A stretch of DNA of 64,000 nucleotides, taken from assembly GCA_017524405.1 (NCBI GenBank), contig JAFWSJ010000014.1:129623-193622 (forward strand), read 5' to 3'. A program made the position numbers and the translations under genes. This DNA comes from Candidatus Saccharimonadota bacterium (GTDB lineage Bacteria; Patescibacteriota; Saccharimonadia; Saccharimonadales; Saccharimonadaceae). Under the pieces are notes generated by a model. It saw only the letters and a list, made by a program, of their open reading frames with translations, made no database searches and was not told where the DNA came from. This document shows, one piece after another, positions 7,854 through 15,292 of this stretch. Numbering within the stretch: the first letter of the stretch is position 1; every line of letters starts with the position of its first letter.

Positions 7854-8364
7854 ATTCAAAGGTATGCCGAACGAAGCGATTATCGCAGAGCTCGACAAGT
7901 CCCGCATTCCACTAGAAATTGCCATCGAAAATCTCGCGCATGATTTTAATATTGGAACGATCGTCCGCAACGCGAACGCTTTTAATGTTAGCCGCGTACA
8001 TATTATTGGCAAGCGCAAATACAATCGCCGCGGCGCGATGGTCACCGATAAATACCTGCATATCGACCATTTCGCGACCGTAGAAGAATTCATCGCCGAC
8101 GCGCATGCGCGTGGCATGCTCGTGGTCGCCGTAGACAACAATCGCCCAGAGTCGAAACCGCTCGCTAGCACCGAATTGAAAATGAATTCCATTTTCGTTT
8201 TCGGGTCCGAATCGGATGGAATCTCGCAAGAATTGCTCGACGCCGCCGACCAGGCGTTCTATATTGAGCAGCTCGGTTCGACGCGCTCGATTAATGTCGG
8301 CTGCGCTAGTGCGATCGCAATGTACGAGGCCGTGCGCCGCTTGGGGTTACTGCCAGATGCGTAA
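7822..8364 (+). CDS. TrmH/SpoU-family RNA 2'-O-methyltransferase
   Basis: SPOUT-class SAM-dependent enzyme that 2'-O-methylates ribose in tRNA or rRNA. The 180 residues hold the three SpoU motifs: NIGTIVRNANAFNV (about 34-47, motif 1), FVFGSESDGIS (about 128-138, motif 2) and STRSINVGCASAIAMYEAVRR (about 152-172, motif 3). The trefoil-knot C-terminus is complete; there is no extra RNA-binding domain, as in the short TrmH/TrmL types. The start overlaps the upstream gene by 32 nt and the stop overlaps the next ATG, so it is part of a three-gene unit. The target nucleotide is not determined. Confidence 0.88.
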   Translation: MENDTRNLIDKFKGMPNEAIIAELDKSRIPLEIAIENLAHDFNIGTIVRNANAFNVSRVHIIGKRKYNRRGAMVTDKYLHIDHFATVEEFIADAHARGMLVVAVDNNRPESKPLASTELKMNSIFVFGSESDGISQELLDAADQAFYIEQLGSTRSINVGCASAIAMYEAVRRLGLLPDA

Positions 8365-8905
8365 GCCAGAACTCAGCCAGCATTTTCTTCGCAACCCGAG
8401 GCTCGCTGGATTTTTGATTGGTCATAGCAATATCAAGAAACGTGACACCGTGATCGATATCGGCGCCGGTTCTGGCGTCATCACGAATGCCCTTGCGCGC
8501 CGCGTCAAACACGTAATCGCCGTCGAGCCAGACCACGAAACCGCCGAGATACTCCGCCAAAATGTTGGCAAGCTCGATAATGTTACGATTGCCGAGGAAG
8601 ATTTCTTGACTATGCAACTCCCGGAGGGCGAGTATAAGATTTTTGCAAACCCGCCTTTCCATCTCAGCTCAGCGATCCTTCATAAGCTCGACGAGGCCAA
8701 AAACCCGCCAACCGCGATTTACCTAATCCTTCAAAAACAATTCGCCTTGAAGCTGCTCAATAATGACCGCCATTACACTTCGCAGCTCGGCATGCAGCTT
8801 TTCGTGCACTATGCGCCGCGCATTCGCCTGCCGCTGAGACCAGAATATTTCACGCCGCCACCAGCCGTGCCGACGGTGCTTCTCGAGCTCAAGCGCCGCG
8901 ACTAG
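8357..8905 (+). CDS. Erm/KsgA-family adenine N6-methyltransferase, short form
   Basis: SAM-dependent rRNA adenine N6-methyltransferase of the RsmA (KsgA)/Erm superfamily. Motifs: SQHFLRNP at residues 7-14, SAM-binding VIDIGAGSGVIT at about 32-43, acidic EPDHE, and the catalytic NPPFHLSS at about 100-107. At 182 residues it is about 80-90 shorter than typical RsmA and appears to lack most of the C-terminal helical domain. The start chosen is ATG 8357, which overlaps the trmH-like stop; it gives the family-standard N-terminus, whereas the longer frame adds 47 unrelated residues. It could be the housekeeping 16S dimethyltransferase or an Erm-like 23S enzyme; NPPF favours neither decisively. Confidence 0.8.
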   Translation: MRKPELSQHFLRNPRLAGFLIGHSNIKKRDTVIDIGAGSGVITNALARRVKHVIAVEPDHETAEILRQNVGKLDNVTIAEEDFLTMQLPEGEYKIFANPPFHLSSAILHKLDEAKNPPTAIYLILQKQFALKLLNNDRHYTSQLGMQLFVHYAPRIRLPLRPEYFTPPPAVPTVLLELKRRD

Positions 8906-8910
8906 TCGCC

Positions 8911-8938
8911 TTGACCGTTATTCTTTTCATGTTATAAT
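8911..8938 (+). promoter_or_regulatory. promoter of the 8988 hypothetical gene
   Basis: TTGACC, 16-nt spacer, TATAAT; leader of about 43 nt with TTGTACCTTTA (8952-8962) and AAAGGAG. Confidence 0.7.
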
Positions 8939-8987
8939 ATTCCCATTAGTTTTGTACCTTTAGATTTTCATGAAAGGAGTGGGTAAC

Positions 8988-9482
8988 ATGAAAAAGAATA
9001 AAATGATAAATTGGCTAACTAGCGAAAATTTCGGTTGGAAAAAGAATTACGACGAGATCATTGACCGTGATGGCCTATTCTGGTTCGTTGTACAGAATTC
9101 ATTCGAGCTCGGAGCCCTCTTCGCGGCTATTTATGCGCTCGAATTAGAATCATATTTGCCTAAGATTGGCTTCAACGTCCCGCATGGTTTCCGATTTGAT
9201 AAATCCGATTTTAGAGGCCGCGACATCGACCTCACGGACGCTTATCCGACCATGCAGACCAAGCTCGCAATTTATCTCGGCATCGCCGTCGAGATGAACG
9301 ATCAGGAGGGCCGCCCATGCTACATGTATAGCTTCTGCAATCACGAGAAGGTGATAAATGCGCTTGAACAGCATGCTTTTAGCGGCTGCAAGCAGTACGA
9401 GTCAGAAGAATTCGAGCTTCCATTGGATTATCGCCAGCATGGTCAAATTATCATGCAGCGCGCGATGGCTCGCTATAGTTAG
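8988..9482 (+). CDS. hypothetical protein
   Basis: 164 residues; not recognised. It is rich in aromatic residues (WLTSENFGWKKNYDE, DGLFWFVVQNSF), has no clear membrane helix, and four Cys without a regular metal pattern. The start is ATG 8988 because AAAGGAG lies 8 nt before it; the in-frame ATG at 8970 overlaps that site. It is a lone gene with a strong promoter and its own terminator. The promoter, leader and isolation resemble those of the HhH-repeat gene at 6534. Confidence 0.6.
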   Translation: MKKNKMINWLTSENFGWKKNYDEIIDRDGLFWFVVQNSFELGALFAAIYALELESYLPKIGFNVPHGFRFDKSDFRGRDIDLTDAYPTMQTKLAIYLGIAVEMNDQEGRPCYMYSFCNHEKVINALEQHAFSGCKQYESEEFELPLDYRQHGQIIMQRAMARYS

Positions 9483-9487
9483 TCCCA

Positions 9488-9513
9488 GGTCCCCTGTTTC
9501 GGGGGACCTTTTC
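9488..9513 (+). terminator. intrinsic terminator after the 8988 gene
   Basis: GGTCCCC / GGGGGACC stem closing on TTTC, 4 nt beyond the stop; then TTTTC. Moderately short T-tract. Confidence 0.7.
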
Positions 9514-9518
9514 TGTGC

Positions 9519-9524
9519 TAAAAT
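9519..9524 (+). promoter_or_regulatory. -10 element of the small Cys/His protein gene (leaderless type)
   Basis: TAAAAT 7 nt before ATG 9532, directly after the previous terminator; no Shine-Dalgarno. Confidence 0.5.
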
Positions 9525-9531
9525 AGAACCC

Positions 9532-9735
9532 ATGAAAAAGCCAGGACCATACGAGCCCGAAAAGTGCTGGGTGAATGATAAGCAGAAGGTTTGCTACCCC
9601 GACGAGGAGACTGCCGAAGAGTCGGCGCGCCTCGTAGAGTATGAGCATGGGCTGCCCGTAAAATCTCTCACTTGCTACAAGTGCGAGTATGGCGACCACT
9701 GGCATCTTGCAAATAAAAAGTCCGCTAAGAAATAG
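9532..9735 (+). CDS. small CxxC/HxH protein, putative zinc ribbon
   Basis: 67 residues. A C-terminal CYKCEYGDHWHL segment (about residues 48-59) gives C-x2-C followed by H-x-H, a layout common in small bacterial zinc-ribbon proteins; two more Cys (12 and 20) precede it. Lys/Glu-rich otherwise. The long frame beginning at 9358 overlaps the previous gene and is not used; ATG 9532 follows a -10 hexamer at leaderless distance. The TAG stop lies inside the terminator hairpin. Zinc binding is inferred, and the function is unknown. Confidence 0.6.
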   Translation: MKKPGPYEPEKCWVNDKQKVCYPDEETAEESARLVEYEHGLPVKSLTCYKCEYGDHWHLANKKSAKK

Positions 9736-9746
9736 CGGACTTTTTT
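9715..9746 (+). terminator. bidirectional terminator between convergent genes
   Basis: AAGTCCGCTA / TAGCGGACTT hairpin flanked by A-run and T-run, so it can serve the small Cys/His gene on the plus strand and the 9758 gene on the minus strand. It contains the plus-strand gene's stop codon. Confidence 0.85.
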
Positions 9747-9757
9747 GGTTAGTGAAA

Positions 9758-10141
9758 TCAGATTCTATAGAGTTTCTTCTTCGAAATTATGAAGGTCTTA
9801 TGGGACGCCGTCTGAACTATGAGGCTTCCATTGTTAACCACAATCTGCGTAACAATGTCTATGTCCGGAGAATCCGGGATGTCTTCCCTTACGTCAGGGT
9901 AGCCCTCGTCTTCAAGGTACGCAGATACGATCTTGCCGTCGCGGACACCAGAAGGGGTGCCTTCACGCCATTCGAGTTGAACCGGGTCGTCATCCATACC
10001 CAGAATAATGCGACGAATGCCGTCCTTGCCCTCGAATAACTTGCGAACAGAATCCGTGATTTCATTCGAACCGAGGTTCGACGCCTCAGATCTTCTTCTG
10101 AGCTTCCACCATGCCAAACTGTTAGGTACGATTTCTTTCAT
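9758..10141 (-). CDS. hypothetical protein
   Basis: 127 residues; not recognised. It is soluble, acidic in the middle (EDEGYPDVREDIPDSPD) with a beta-rich C-terminus ending in a basic ISKKKLYRI. The start is the ATG at 10141 because an AAGGGGGA ribosome-binding site lies 7 nt upstream; the frame opens 25 codons earlier but those lie over the promoter. It is transcribed alone from a near-consensus promoter at 10178-10206. Confidence 0.55.
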   Translation of the reverse strand: MKEIVPNSLAWWKLRRRSEASNLGSNEITDSVRKLFEGKDGIRRIILGMDDDPVQLEWREGTPSGVRDGKIVSAYLEDEGYPDVREDIPDSPDIDIVTQIVVNNGSLIVQTASHKTFIISKKKLYRI

Positions 10142-10177
10142 TTTCGTATCCCCCTTTTCGAAATATAGTATAACTAT

Positions 10178-10206
10178 ATTATAGCACAAGCGGCTTAAAA
10201 AGTCAA
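10178..10206 (-). promoter_or_regulatory. strong promoter of the 9758 gene
   Basis: TTGACT, 17-nt spacer ending TGTGC, TATAAT: near-consensus with extended -10. The same TGTGC-TATAAT form recurs at 29030 and 49988. Confidence 0.85.
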
Positions 10207-10214
10207 TAGGCAGC

Positions 10215-10242
10215 AAAAAGCCACCCCTGTTACAGAGTGGCT
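10215..10242 (-). terminator. terminator of tig
   Basis: AGCCACTC / GGGTGGCT stem with TTTTT on the minus strand, 8 nt after the tig stop. Confidence 0.85.
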
Positions 10243-10249
10243 CTAAATA

Positions 10250-11569
10250 CTATTTTGCGGACTTTTTTGGAGCTGCTTTTGGCTTTGGCGCGTGGGCGCG
10301 GTTAAGCTCAACAAGCTTATCCATCGTCATATTGATACGAATGCGGCTGCGGACCGAAATGCGAGCCTCATCGGATTCGAGTTCTTTCTTAGCATGCTCG
10401 TCCTTGCCATACATCTGGCGGAGCTGGTCGAGTTGTTCGTCAACTTCCTCATCCTTCACCTTGATGCCGAATTCGTCACCGAGCTTAGCAATAATGAGGT
10501 GGCCGAGGATGCGCTTCTCCGCGATCTCGTCGATTTCTTTCTTCCAAGCCTCTTCGGTAAGTTTAGCCTGCTTGAGGTAATCCTCGAGCTTCATCTGGTG
10601 AGCGGCGATATTACGAATCGCGTCTTCACGGATATGCTGAGCCTGCTCTTCAACGAGAGATTTTGGTGCGGTAGTCTTGCTGCCGGCAATCATCTCATCG
10701 AGAAGCGCGTCTTTATAGGCATCAAGTGCGCGCTGTTCGCTCTGGAGCGTGATGTTCTGGCGAATATCCGCCTTGAGGTCATCAAGCTTCTTAAACGCGC
10801 CCGTCTTCTTGGCGAGTTCGTCGTCGAGAGCCGGAACGGTCATTTCATTTACCTGCTTGAGCAAAACCTCAAACACGACAGCTGCGCCGGCGAGGTTCTC
10901 GGCATGATAATCTTTAGGGAACTTGAGCTTAAGGTCGAACTTGTCGCCTGGTTCGTGACCAACAACGCCATCTTCGAAGCCTGGAATGAACTGGCCAGAG
11001 CCGAGCTTGAGCTTGAAGTCCTTGGCAGTGCCGCCATCAAATGCGACGTCGTCTTTCTTACCAACGAAGTCGATGATGACTTCATCGCCAAGCTTTGCGG
11101 CGCGCTTTACGGCCTTGCTCTCCGCCATGCTCTCAGCGATGCGCTTCAAAACGTCCTCGACATCCTTGTCGGTGACTTTTGGCTCGTCAAATGGAGCCTT
11201 GAGCTTGGTGTAATCGCAGAGCTTGACCTCTGGCATAATATCGGAAGAAATCACAACCTCAGCAGATTCGCCAGGAACGAATTTCTTGATGTCGACATTA
11301 GGAGCGGAAAGCGGCTGGACGTCGGCTTCCTTATAAATCTTCGGGATAGACTCGCGGACCATCACATCGAGGGTCTGCATTGCGAGATCATTCGGGTTAA
11401 CATGCTGTTCGACAATATTCGCTGGGGCCTTACCATTGCGGAAGCCAGGAATCTTGAGGTCACGTGCGAGACGCGTAAGTGCCTTGAGGCGTGCCGGTTC
11501 AAAATCGCTGCTAACAAAAGTAACGGTGAACTCGACAGAAGTTTTTTGCTTATTTACCGTAAATTTCAT
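10250..11569 (-). CDS. tig: trigger factor (ribosome-associated chaperone, PPIase)
   Basis: Binds ribosomal protein uL23 at the exit tunnel and shields nascent chains. 439 residues, normal length. The ribosome-binding signature GFRNGKAP is at about 41-48. The FKBP-type PPIase domain spans about 160-245 (VIIDFVGKKDD...GSGQFIPGFEDGVVGHEPG). The helical C-terminal arms follow, ending in a basic PKPKAAPKKSAK tail. It stands alone with a TATAAT 7 nt before the ATG (leaderless type) and its own terminator. It is not next to clpPX, unlike in many bacteria. Confidence 0.97.
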   Translation of the reverse strand: MKFTVNKQKTSVEFTVTFVSSDFEPARLKALTRLARDLKIPGFRNGKAPANIVEQHVNPNDLAMQTLDVMVRESIPKIYKEADVQPLSAPNVDIKKFVPGESAEVVISSDIMPEVKLCDYTKLKAPFDEPKVTDKDVEDVLKRIAESMAESKAVKRAAKLGDEVIIDFVGKKDDVAFDGGTAKDFKLKLGSGQFIPGFEDGVVGHEPGDKFDLKLKFPKDYHAENLAGAAVVFEVLLKQVNEMTVPALDDELAKKTGAFKKLDDLKADIRQNITLQSEQRALDAYKDALLDEMIAGSKTTAPKSLVEEQAQHIREDAIRNIAAHQMKLEDYLKQAKLTEEAWKKEIDEIAEKRILGHLIIAKLGDEFGIKVKDEEVDEQLDQLRQMYGKDEHAKKELESDEARISVRSRIRINMTMDKLVELNRAHAPKPKAAPKKSAK

Positions 11570-11576
11570 AGGGTAA

Positions 11577-11582
11577 ATTATA
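11577..11582 (-). promoter_or_regulatory. -10 element of tig (leaderless type)
   Basis: TATAAT 7 nt before the tig ATG, no Shine-Dalgarno. Confidence 0.6.
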
Positions 11583-11614
11583 CCACGACAAGAGAAAACA
11601 CGAAAACATGAGCG

Positions 11615-13213
11615 CTATTCGTTCGAGATGACGCCGTCGTTGTAGTCGGCGCGGAAGTGCTGGAAGGTCGATTTGACGTTCGCGTCTTGCTTGATGCCTG
11701 GATTCAAGATACCCTGCGCATCGAAAATCTCTTTGATCTTAGAATAGAGTTCGGATTCTTCTTTTTTCTCATACTTCTTCGTAAAGACGGCGGCGAGACG
11801 GCCTTCTGGCGCCGAGCCACATGGGTGGCCTTCGCACTCTTCGATAAGCTTCAGGTAGAGGCTAAGGAAGCGAATAATTGCCTTGCGACCGTCAGCAGTA
11901 TTTAGCGTGAAGCTTGGGCGGACCGAGAACGAGTTGAAGTCGGCCGAGCCAAATACGGCCGTGCGAATCTTCATTGCTTCCCCGATTTTGTCGATGCCGT
12001 GTAGAAAATCTGCCTGCTTGGCTGGCGGGATAAACACGCCGTCGATAAGCGGAAGATGGAAGCTATAGGTTGCGTTGTCGTTCAAATAGGCGTTGAGGGT
12101 ATTCTCGAGCGCGAGGAAATCGCGGAAATTCTCGTCATCCTCTTCGATGATGCGAGTCGTGCCGGAGAGCGCGCGGCGGAGCTTCTTGAACTTCTTGCGG
12201 CGCAGACGAATCGAGTCGTCCTTCGCGTTCGCAACAACGAGAATGCCGTCGTCGGAGGCCTTGCGGAAGAAGCGGCTGGTTTTACCGATTTCGTCGACTG
12301 CGTTGAATAGCTCCGTATCGTAGAATTTAATATCCGTAAATTCGAGTTCTTTGAGAATCTGACAGACGTCCGCGAATGCGGTGGCGGTGCGGCACGGGAT
12401 AGCGATATAATTCGGATCATCAAACACTGGCTCAACCTTCAAAATTACCTCAGTTACGATGCCGAGCGTGCCCTCCGAGCCACAAAGAAGCGGTAGGAGG
12501 CTGAAGCTATGTTTACCCTTCACTTTTTGGACGCCAGAATAGCCGCTGCGATTATCGCGAGAATTGGCAATTTGACTAATCATCTCAGCTTTCTCATCGA
12601 CGAGAGCGTCAATCATGCGATAGATTTCACCCTCAAGATTATCTGCGGAAATTTTCTTCGTCACGCGGCGAATCGTCATATTGCTAACTTCGGCCAAGTC
12701 GCCGTTTGCGAGCACTACCTCGGCGCGATCAATAAAGCTGCAAATCGTGCTAGGCTCGGTATTATCGCTTGCCGAAGCGGCTTTCGCGATGAGCCCACCA
12801 ATAGTTTCATTCGGATCGCCATAAACCGGAAAATCCAGGCCGCACAAATTGAGTGCCTTCTTTAGCTCGCCAAGCGTAACGCCACACTGAACGCGCACGA
12901 GACGCTGACGGATATCTACCTCTTGGATAGCATTCATACGTTCGGTTGAAATAATCAGGCCGGAACCGAGCGCCGAGCCGTTCTTGCCAAGACCGGCACC
13001 ACGAACCGTAATCGGGAACGGTACCTTCTTCTGCGATAATTGATAGGCGAAGCGAACTAGGCGGCGAATGTCTGTCGTATTTTCTGGAATAGCCACCACG
13101 CGCGGATGAATGCGCAGGAGCGAGCGATCAGTCGAATAATGCTCCAAAATACCGGGCGCAGAATAAACAACACCATCAATAATCTTGTTCAAATAGATCG
13201 CAATGCGATTCAT
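11615..13213 (-). CDS. FAD-linked oxidase/dehydrogenase, GlcD-like (PCMH domain)
   Basis: 532 residues with a vanillyl-alcohol-oxidase-type FAD domain: HPRVVAIPENTTDIRRLVRFA (about 35-56), PITVRGAGLGKNGSALG (about 68-84), VRVQCGVTLGELKKAL and DPNETIGGLIAKAASASDN. A C-terminal substrate domain follows, with HPCGSAPEGRLA near 465-476. Related enzymes oxidise D-lactate, glycolate or other 2-hydroxy acids. The window also holds D- and L-lactate dehydrogenase types, but the substrate is not shown. There is no attached Fe-S (CCG) domain and no partner gene beside it. Start ATG 13213 has a GGGTGG site. Confidence 0.8.
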   Translation of the reverse strand: MNRIAIYLNKIIDGVVYSAPGILEHYSTDRSLLRIHPRVVAIPENTTDIRRLVRFAYQLSQKKVPFPITVRGAGLGKNGSALGSGLIISTERMNAIQEVDIRQRLVRVQCGVTLGELKKALNLCGLDFPVYGDPNETIGGLIAKAASASDNTEPSTICSFIDRAEVVLANGDLAEVSNMTIRRVTKKISADNLEGEIYRMIDALVDEKAEMISQIANSRDNRSGYSGVQKVKGKHSFSLLPLLCGSEGTLGIVTEVILKVEPVFDDPNYIAIPCRTATAFADVCQILKELEFTDIKFYDTELFNAVDEIGKTSRFFRKASDDGILVVANAKDDSIRLRRKKFKKLRRALSGTTRIIEEDDENFRDFLALENTLNAYLNDNATYSFHLPLIDGVFIPPAKQADFLHGIDKIGEAMKIRTAVFGSADFNSFSVRPSFTLNTADGRKAIIRFLSLYLKLIEECEGHPCGSAPEGRLAAVFTKKYEKKEESELYSKIKEIFDAQGILNPGIKQDANVKSTFQHFRADYNDGVISNE

Positions 13214-13275
13214 AAACCACCCTGTAACATCTGTATTTTATTTTAGCATAACTATTATGTTTTTTGAGGAAGATT

Positions 13276-13284
13276 TGCTATAAT
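13276..13284 (+). promoter_or_regulatory. extended -10 promoter of tRNA-Leu
   Basis: TGCTATAAT, an extended -10, ends 9 nt before the mature tRNA 5' end; the -35 region (13255-13260) is weak. Confidence 0.7.
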
Positions 13285-13293
13285 AAAGTTGCT

Positions 13294-13378
13294 GCGCGAG
13301 TGGTGAAATTGGTATACACGTATGCCTTAGGAGCATATGCCTTTCGGCGTGCTGGTTCAAGTCCAGTCTCGCGCACCA
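13294..13378 (+). tRNA. tRNA-Leu (anticodon UAG)
   Basis: The acceptor stem GCGCGAG pairs with CTCGCGC, followed by A and an encoded CCA. The anticodon stem-loop TATGC-CTTAGGA-GCATA gives anticodon TAG, reading CUA. A long variable arm (class II, CCTTTCGGCG region) and the T-loop GGTTCAAGTCC are present. It has its own promoter and a terminator 8 nt downstream. Confidence 0.97.
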
Positions 13379-13385
13379 TGAAAAT

Positions 13386-13409
13386 TACAAGCTTATGCTT
13401 GTATTTTTT
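13386..13409 (+). terminator. terminator of tRNA-Leu
   Basis: TACAAGC-ttat-GCTTGTA followed by TTTTTT. The 3' arm overlaps the -35 box of the next promoter. Confidence 0.85.
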
Positions 13410-13426
13410 ATTGGCTGTGTTATACT
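13399..13426 (+). promoter_or_regulatory. promoter of the structured RNA
   Basis: TTGTAT, 16-nt spacer, TATACT on the plus strand; predicted start near 13433. Confidence 0.6.
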
Positions 13427-13432
13427 CTAGCT

Positions 13433-13774
13433 AACCTGGTCTGGCCCCATACAGACCAGCGCTCGTTCCGGCTAGGTCTTCTGATAAACTATCAGAAGAC
13501 AATTGACGTATTTTACTAGTGCGTCCTGTTGACGTCTGTGGGCTCTTTTTAAATAGAGATTTTTATCCTATACCCGAATACCAGATCACCTGGCCCACAC
13601 ATTCCAACACTCGATCCACGTTCGCACAAAGTAATACGTGCAGGCGTGCGTATGGTACACATAGCCAATGTGTAACGCGTATAGCATTGCGTAATTCAGT
13701 CTCTGCTCAGGAGGCCTAGCTATTCAACACCCTTGGTTAACCCTTGGCATGACCATTTGCCGGGGGTTATTTTT
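13433..13774 (+). ncRNA. putative structured non-coding RNA (about 340 nt), class unknown
   Basis: This gene-free stretch has a promoter at its left end, a terminator at its right end and dense pairing between. Stems seen: CTGGTCTG/CAGACCAG (13436-13459), an 11-bp hairpin (13476-13500), TGTGGGC/GCCCACA (13537-13543 with 13593-13599) enclosing two smaller hairpins, and TACACAT/ATGTGTA (13656-13674). A long-range pairing GGCTAGG/CCTAGCT (13470-13476 with 13715-13721) would close the core. No open frame fits. It lacks the conserved blocks of RNase P RNA, tmRNA and SRP RNA, so the class is not assigned. Structure and termination are seen; transcription is inferred. Confidence 0.55.
13739..13774 (+). 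terminator. terminator of the structured RNA
   Basis: AACCCttGGCA / TGCCggGGGTT stem followed by ATTTTT on the plus strand. There is no T-tract on the minus strand. Confidence 0.7.
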
Positions 13775-13886
13775 ATGCCTCTTGGGCTACCCGGGTTTCG
13801 ACGCTTTCGTCAGCCAAAATGCCCCAGTCGACAACCGCCGTCGCTTCGTCTTCTTGCCCACCACCATCTCGTTCGTGGCATTTCAT
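13773..13886 (-). CDS. possible 37-residue acidic protein downstream of the InlB-repeat gene
   Basis: Short frame MKCHERDGGGQEDE... to VAQEA, TAA stop. AAGGAA lies 7 nt before the ATG and overlaps the stop of the InlB-repeat gene, as expected for translational coupling; the gap between the genes is 9 nt. Codon use is like the neighbours. It is strongly acidic and has no membrane helix. Its end abuts the terminator of the opposing RNA. The small size leaves real doubt; no homologue is recalled. Confidence 0.4.
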   Translation of the reverse strand: MKCHERDGGGQEDEATAVVDWGILADESVETRVAQEA

Positions 13887-13895
13887 GGCTATTCC

Positions 13896-15233
13896 TTATT
13901 TAATTTGAACGCTAAATTTAGACCAGACCGCACGAAGTGTAATGTCTTCGCTCGGCATTTCAAAATAGTCTTCATTGATGAATTTAATCTTTGCGTCAGA
14001 ATCAATCTGCCAGCCCTTGAAATTATAGTCATCACAAATCGGCTTATTGGCGCTAATATGAATCGCCTCGCCAGCAAAGTAGCTCTTTTGCGCTGGGCTG
14101 GTATTGTAGTCTTTGCAGCCAGCCGGCAAGTTTGGCTTATAGGTGACCGTATGCTTCTGGCCGCGATTAGCTGGTGCCTGCGTCTCTTCAATCGGGCTAA
14201 GCATATTGAAGCTGCCGACGATTTCGACATCGTGTTCTGGCATAATAAAGCCATCATCGACAATCTCGGCATCGGCCGTCATCCAGCCGCTAAAGCCGTA
14301 GTTTTCCGGAGCATAGTCCTTCGTGAGTTGGTCGAGGCGGAAAAGCGTACCGGCAGCGACGGTCTTCGTTGCTGGAGCATAATAGTTCGCCGGGACATAT
14401 CCGGTAGCTCGATAAGTAACCTTGTAGTATGGAGCTTCTGCATTTTTCACGAAAGTACCGGTTAGAGTCACGTCGTTTGCTGGCATCGTGAAGCTATCCG
14501 AGCCCTCTGGGACTTCGCCGGCAGACCAACCGGAGAATGAATAGCCAGGAACGTATGGATTTGGCGCAACCTCAACAAGGGCGCCTTTAGAATATCTGGT
14601 CTGCTCTGGCAATTCTGGCACACCATACGGAATGTCGCCAGTGAATTCGTAGTTCACCTTGTAGAGCGGAACTACGTCGTTGCCAATGTAGGTATGAGCT
14701 AGATTGGAGCGTGCGCTAGCAATGCCATTTTCAGTCGCTTTGGCTTGGACGTAAAAATCGCGACGCAAGTCTTGGGCCTTGGTCGCTTCGTCTTCGACTT
14801 CCTTAGGTGTACGAACGATGACATCGACAGAGATCTCGCAGCCGGCCTGGAGGCCTTCGACTGCATAGCTAACGGTGCGGATTGTCTCGTCATAATTCAA
14901 GTCAACTACTTTGCCCTTGCACTTATCAGCAATATTCGTTTCGCCAAATTTTTCGAAAGTCATACCGCGCGGGACTTGGTTAGTCACAATAATACGATCA
15001 CTGTAGAGGTTTGCTAGGCGCGTATCGTTCGAGGCGACGCCGCGAACATCAACGCCCTCATAGCTAGTAACGATACTGTAAGAATGGGTGGCGTCGAGGT
15101 CGAGCTCGGAACCATCCTCAATGAGATCAGCAGAGGCATTAATCATGATGCCGCCAGTGAAAGCCGCCACAAAAAGACCGCCTAAGATAGCAATATTATT
15201 CCGATTATTTCGCAATTTTCTTTTGCGTGCCAC
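13896..15233 (-). CDS. surface protein with InlB-type (Listeria-Bacteroides) beta repeats
   Basis: About 445 residues. The N-terminus is a basic cytoplasmic segment (RKRKLRNNRNN), then one membrane span or signal anchor (IAILGGLFVAAFTGGIMINA). Next is a DUF11-like beta domain with conserved Cys. The second half has three copies of the InlB B-repeat pattern (Y-x-F-x-GW ... F-x-MP-x-x-D-V-x-x-x-G-x-F), the last two around 290-355 and 385-445. No LPxTG motif or C-terminal anchor is seen, so attachment is probably by the N-terminal helix. Likely host-contact or surface display (inference; Saccharibacteria live on other bacteria). Start: GTG 15233 with GGAG 6 nt upstream, or GTG 15245. Confidence 0.75.
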   Translation of the reverse strand: MARKRKLRNNRNNIAILGGLFVAAFTGGIMINASADLIEDGSELDLDATHSYSIVTSYEGVDVRGVASNDTRLANLYSDRIIVTNQVPRGMTFEKFGETNIADKCKGKVVDLNYDETIRTVSYAVEGLQAGCEISVDVIVRTPKEVEDEATKAQDLRRDFYVQAKATENGIASARSNLAHTYIGNDVVPLYKVNYEFTGDIPYGVPELPEQTRYSKGALVEVAPNPYVPGYSFSGWSAGEVPEGSDSFTMPANDVTLTGTFVKNAEAPYYKVTYRATGYVPANYYAPATKTVAAGTLFRLDQLTKDYAPENYGFSGWMTADAEIVDDGFIMPEHDVEIVGSFNMLSPIEETQAPANRGQKHTVTYKPNLPAGCKDYNTSPAQKSYFAGEAIHISANKPICDDYNFKGWQIDSDAKIKFINEDYFEMPSEDITLRAVWSKFSVQIK

Positions 15234-15292
15234 ACCTAACTCCACTTTTTCCTAATGTCTATTGTACCAAAAATTAAGCACAAATGCATTAA

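Noticed and set aside
8216-8905. Longer start of the Erm/RsmA gene at 8216
   Set aside because: Would add 47 residues with no homology over the trmH-like coding region; ATG 8357 gives the conserved SQHFL start.
13433-13774. RNase P RNA, tmRNA, SRP RNA or 6S RNA at the gene-free stretch
   Set aside because: Scanned both strands for the GAGGAAAGTC/ACAGAAA blocks of RNase P, the tmRNA GGTTCGA end and tag, and the SRP GGAA/AAGCAGCC loop; none found. 6S length and bubble layout do not fit. Kept as an unassigned RNA.
13749-14465. 238-codon plus-strand frame across the ncRNA end
   Set aside because: Overlaps the terminator and the InlB-repeat gene on the opposite strand, and has no start signal or domain.
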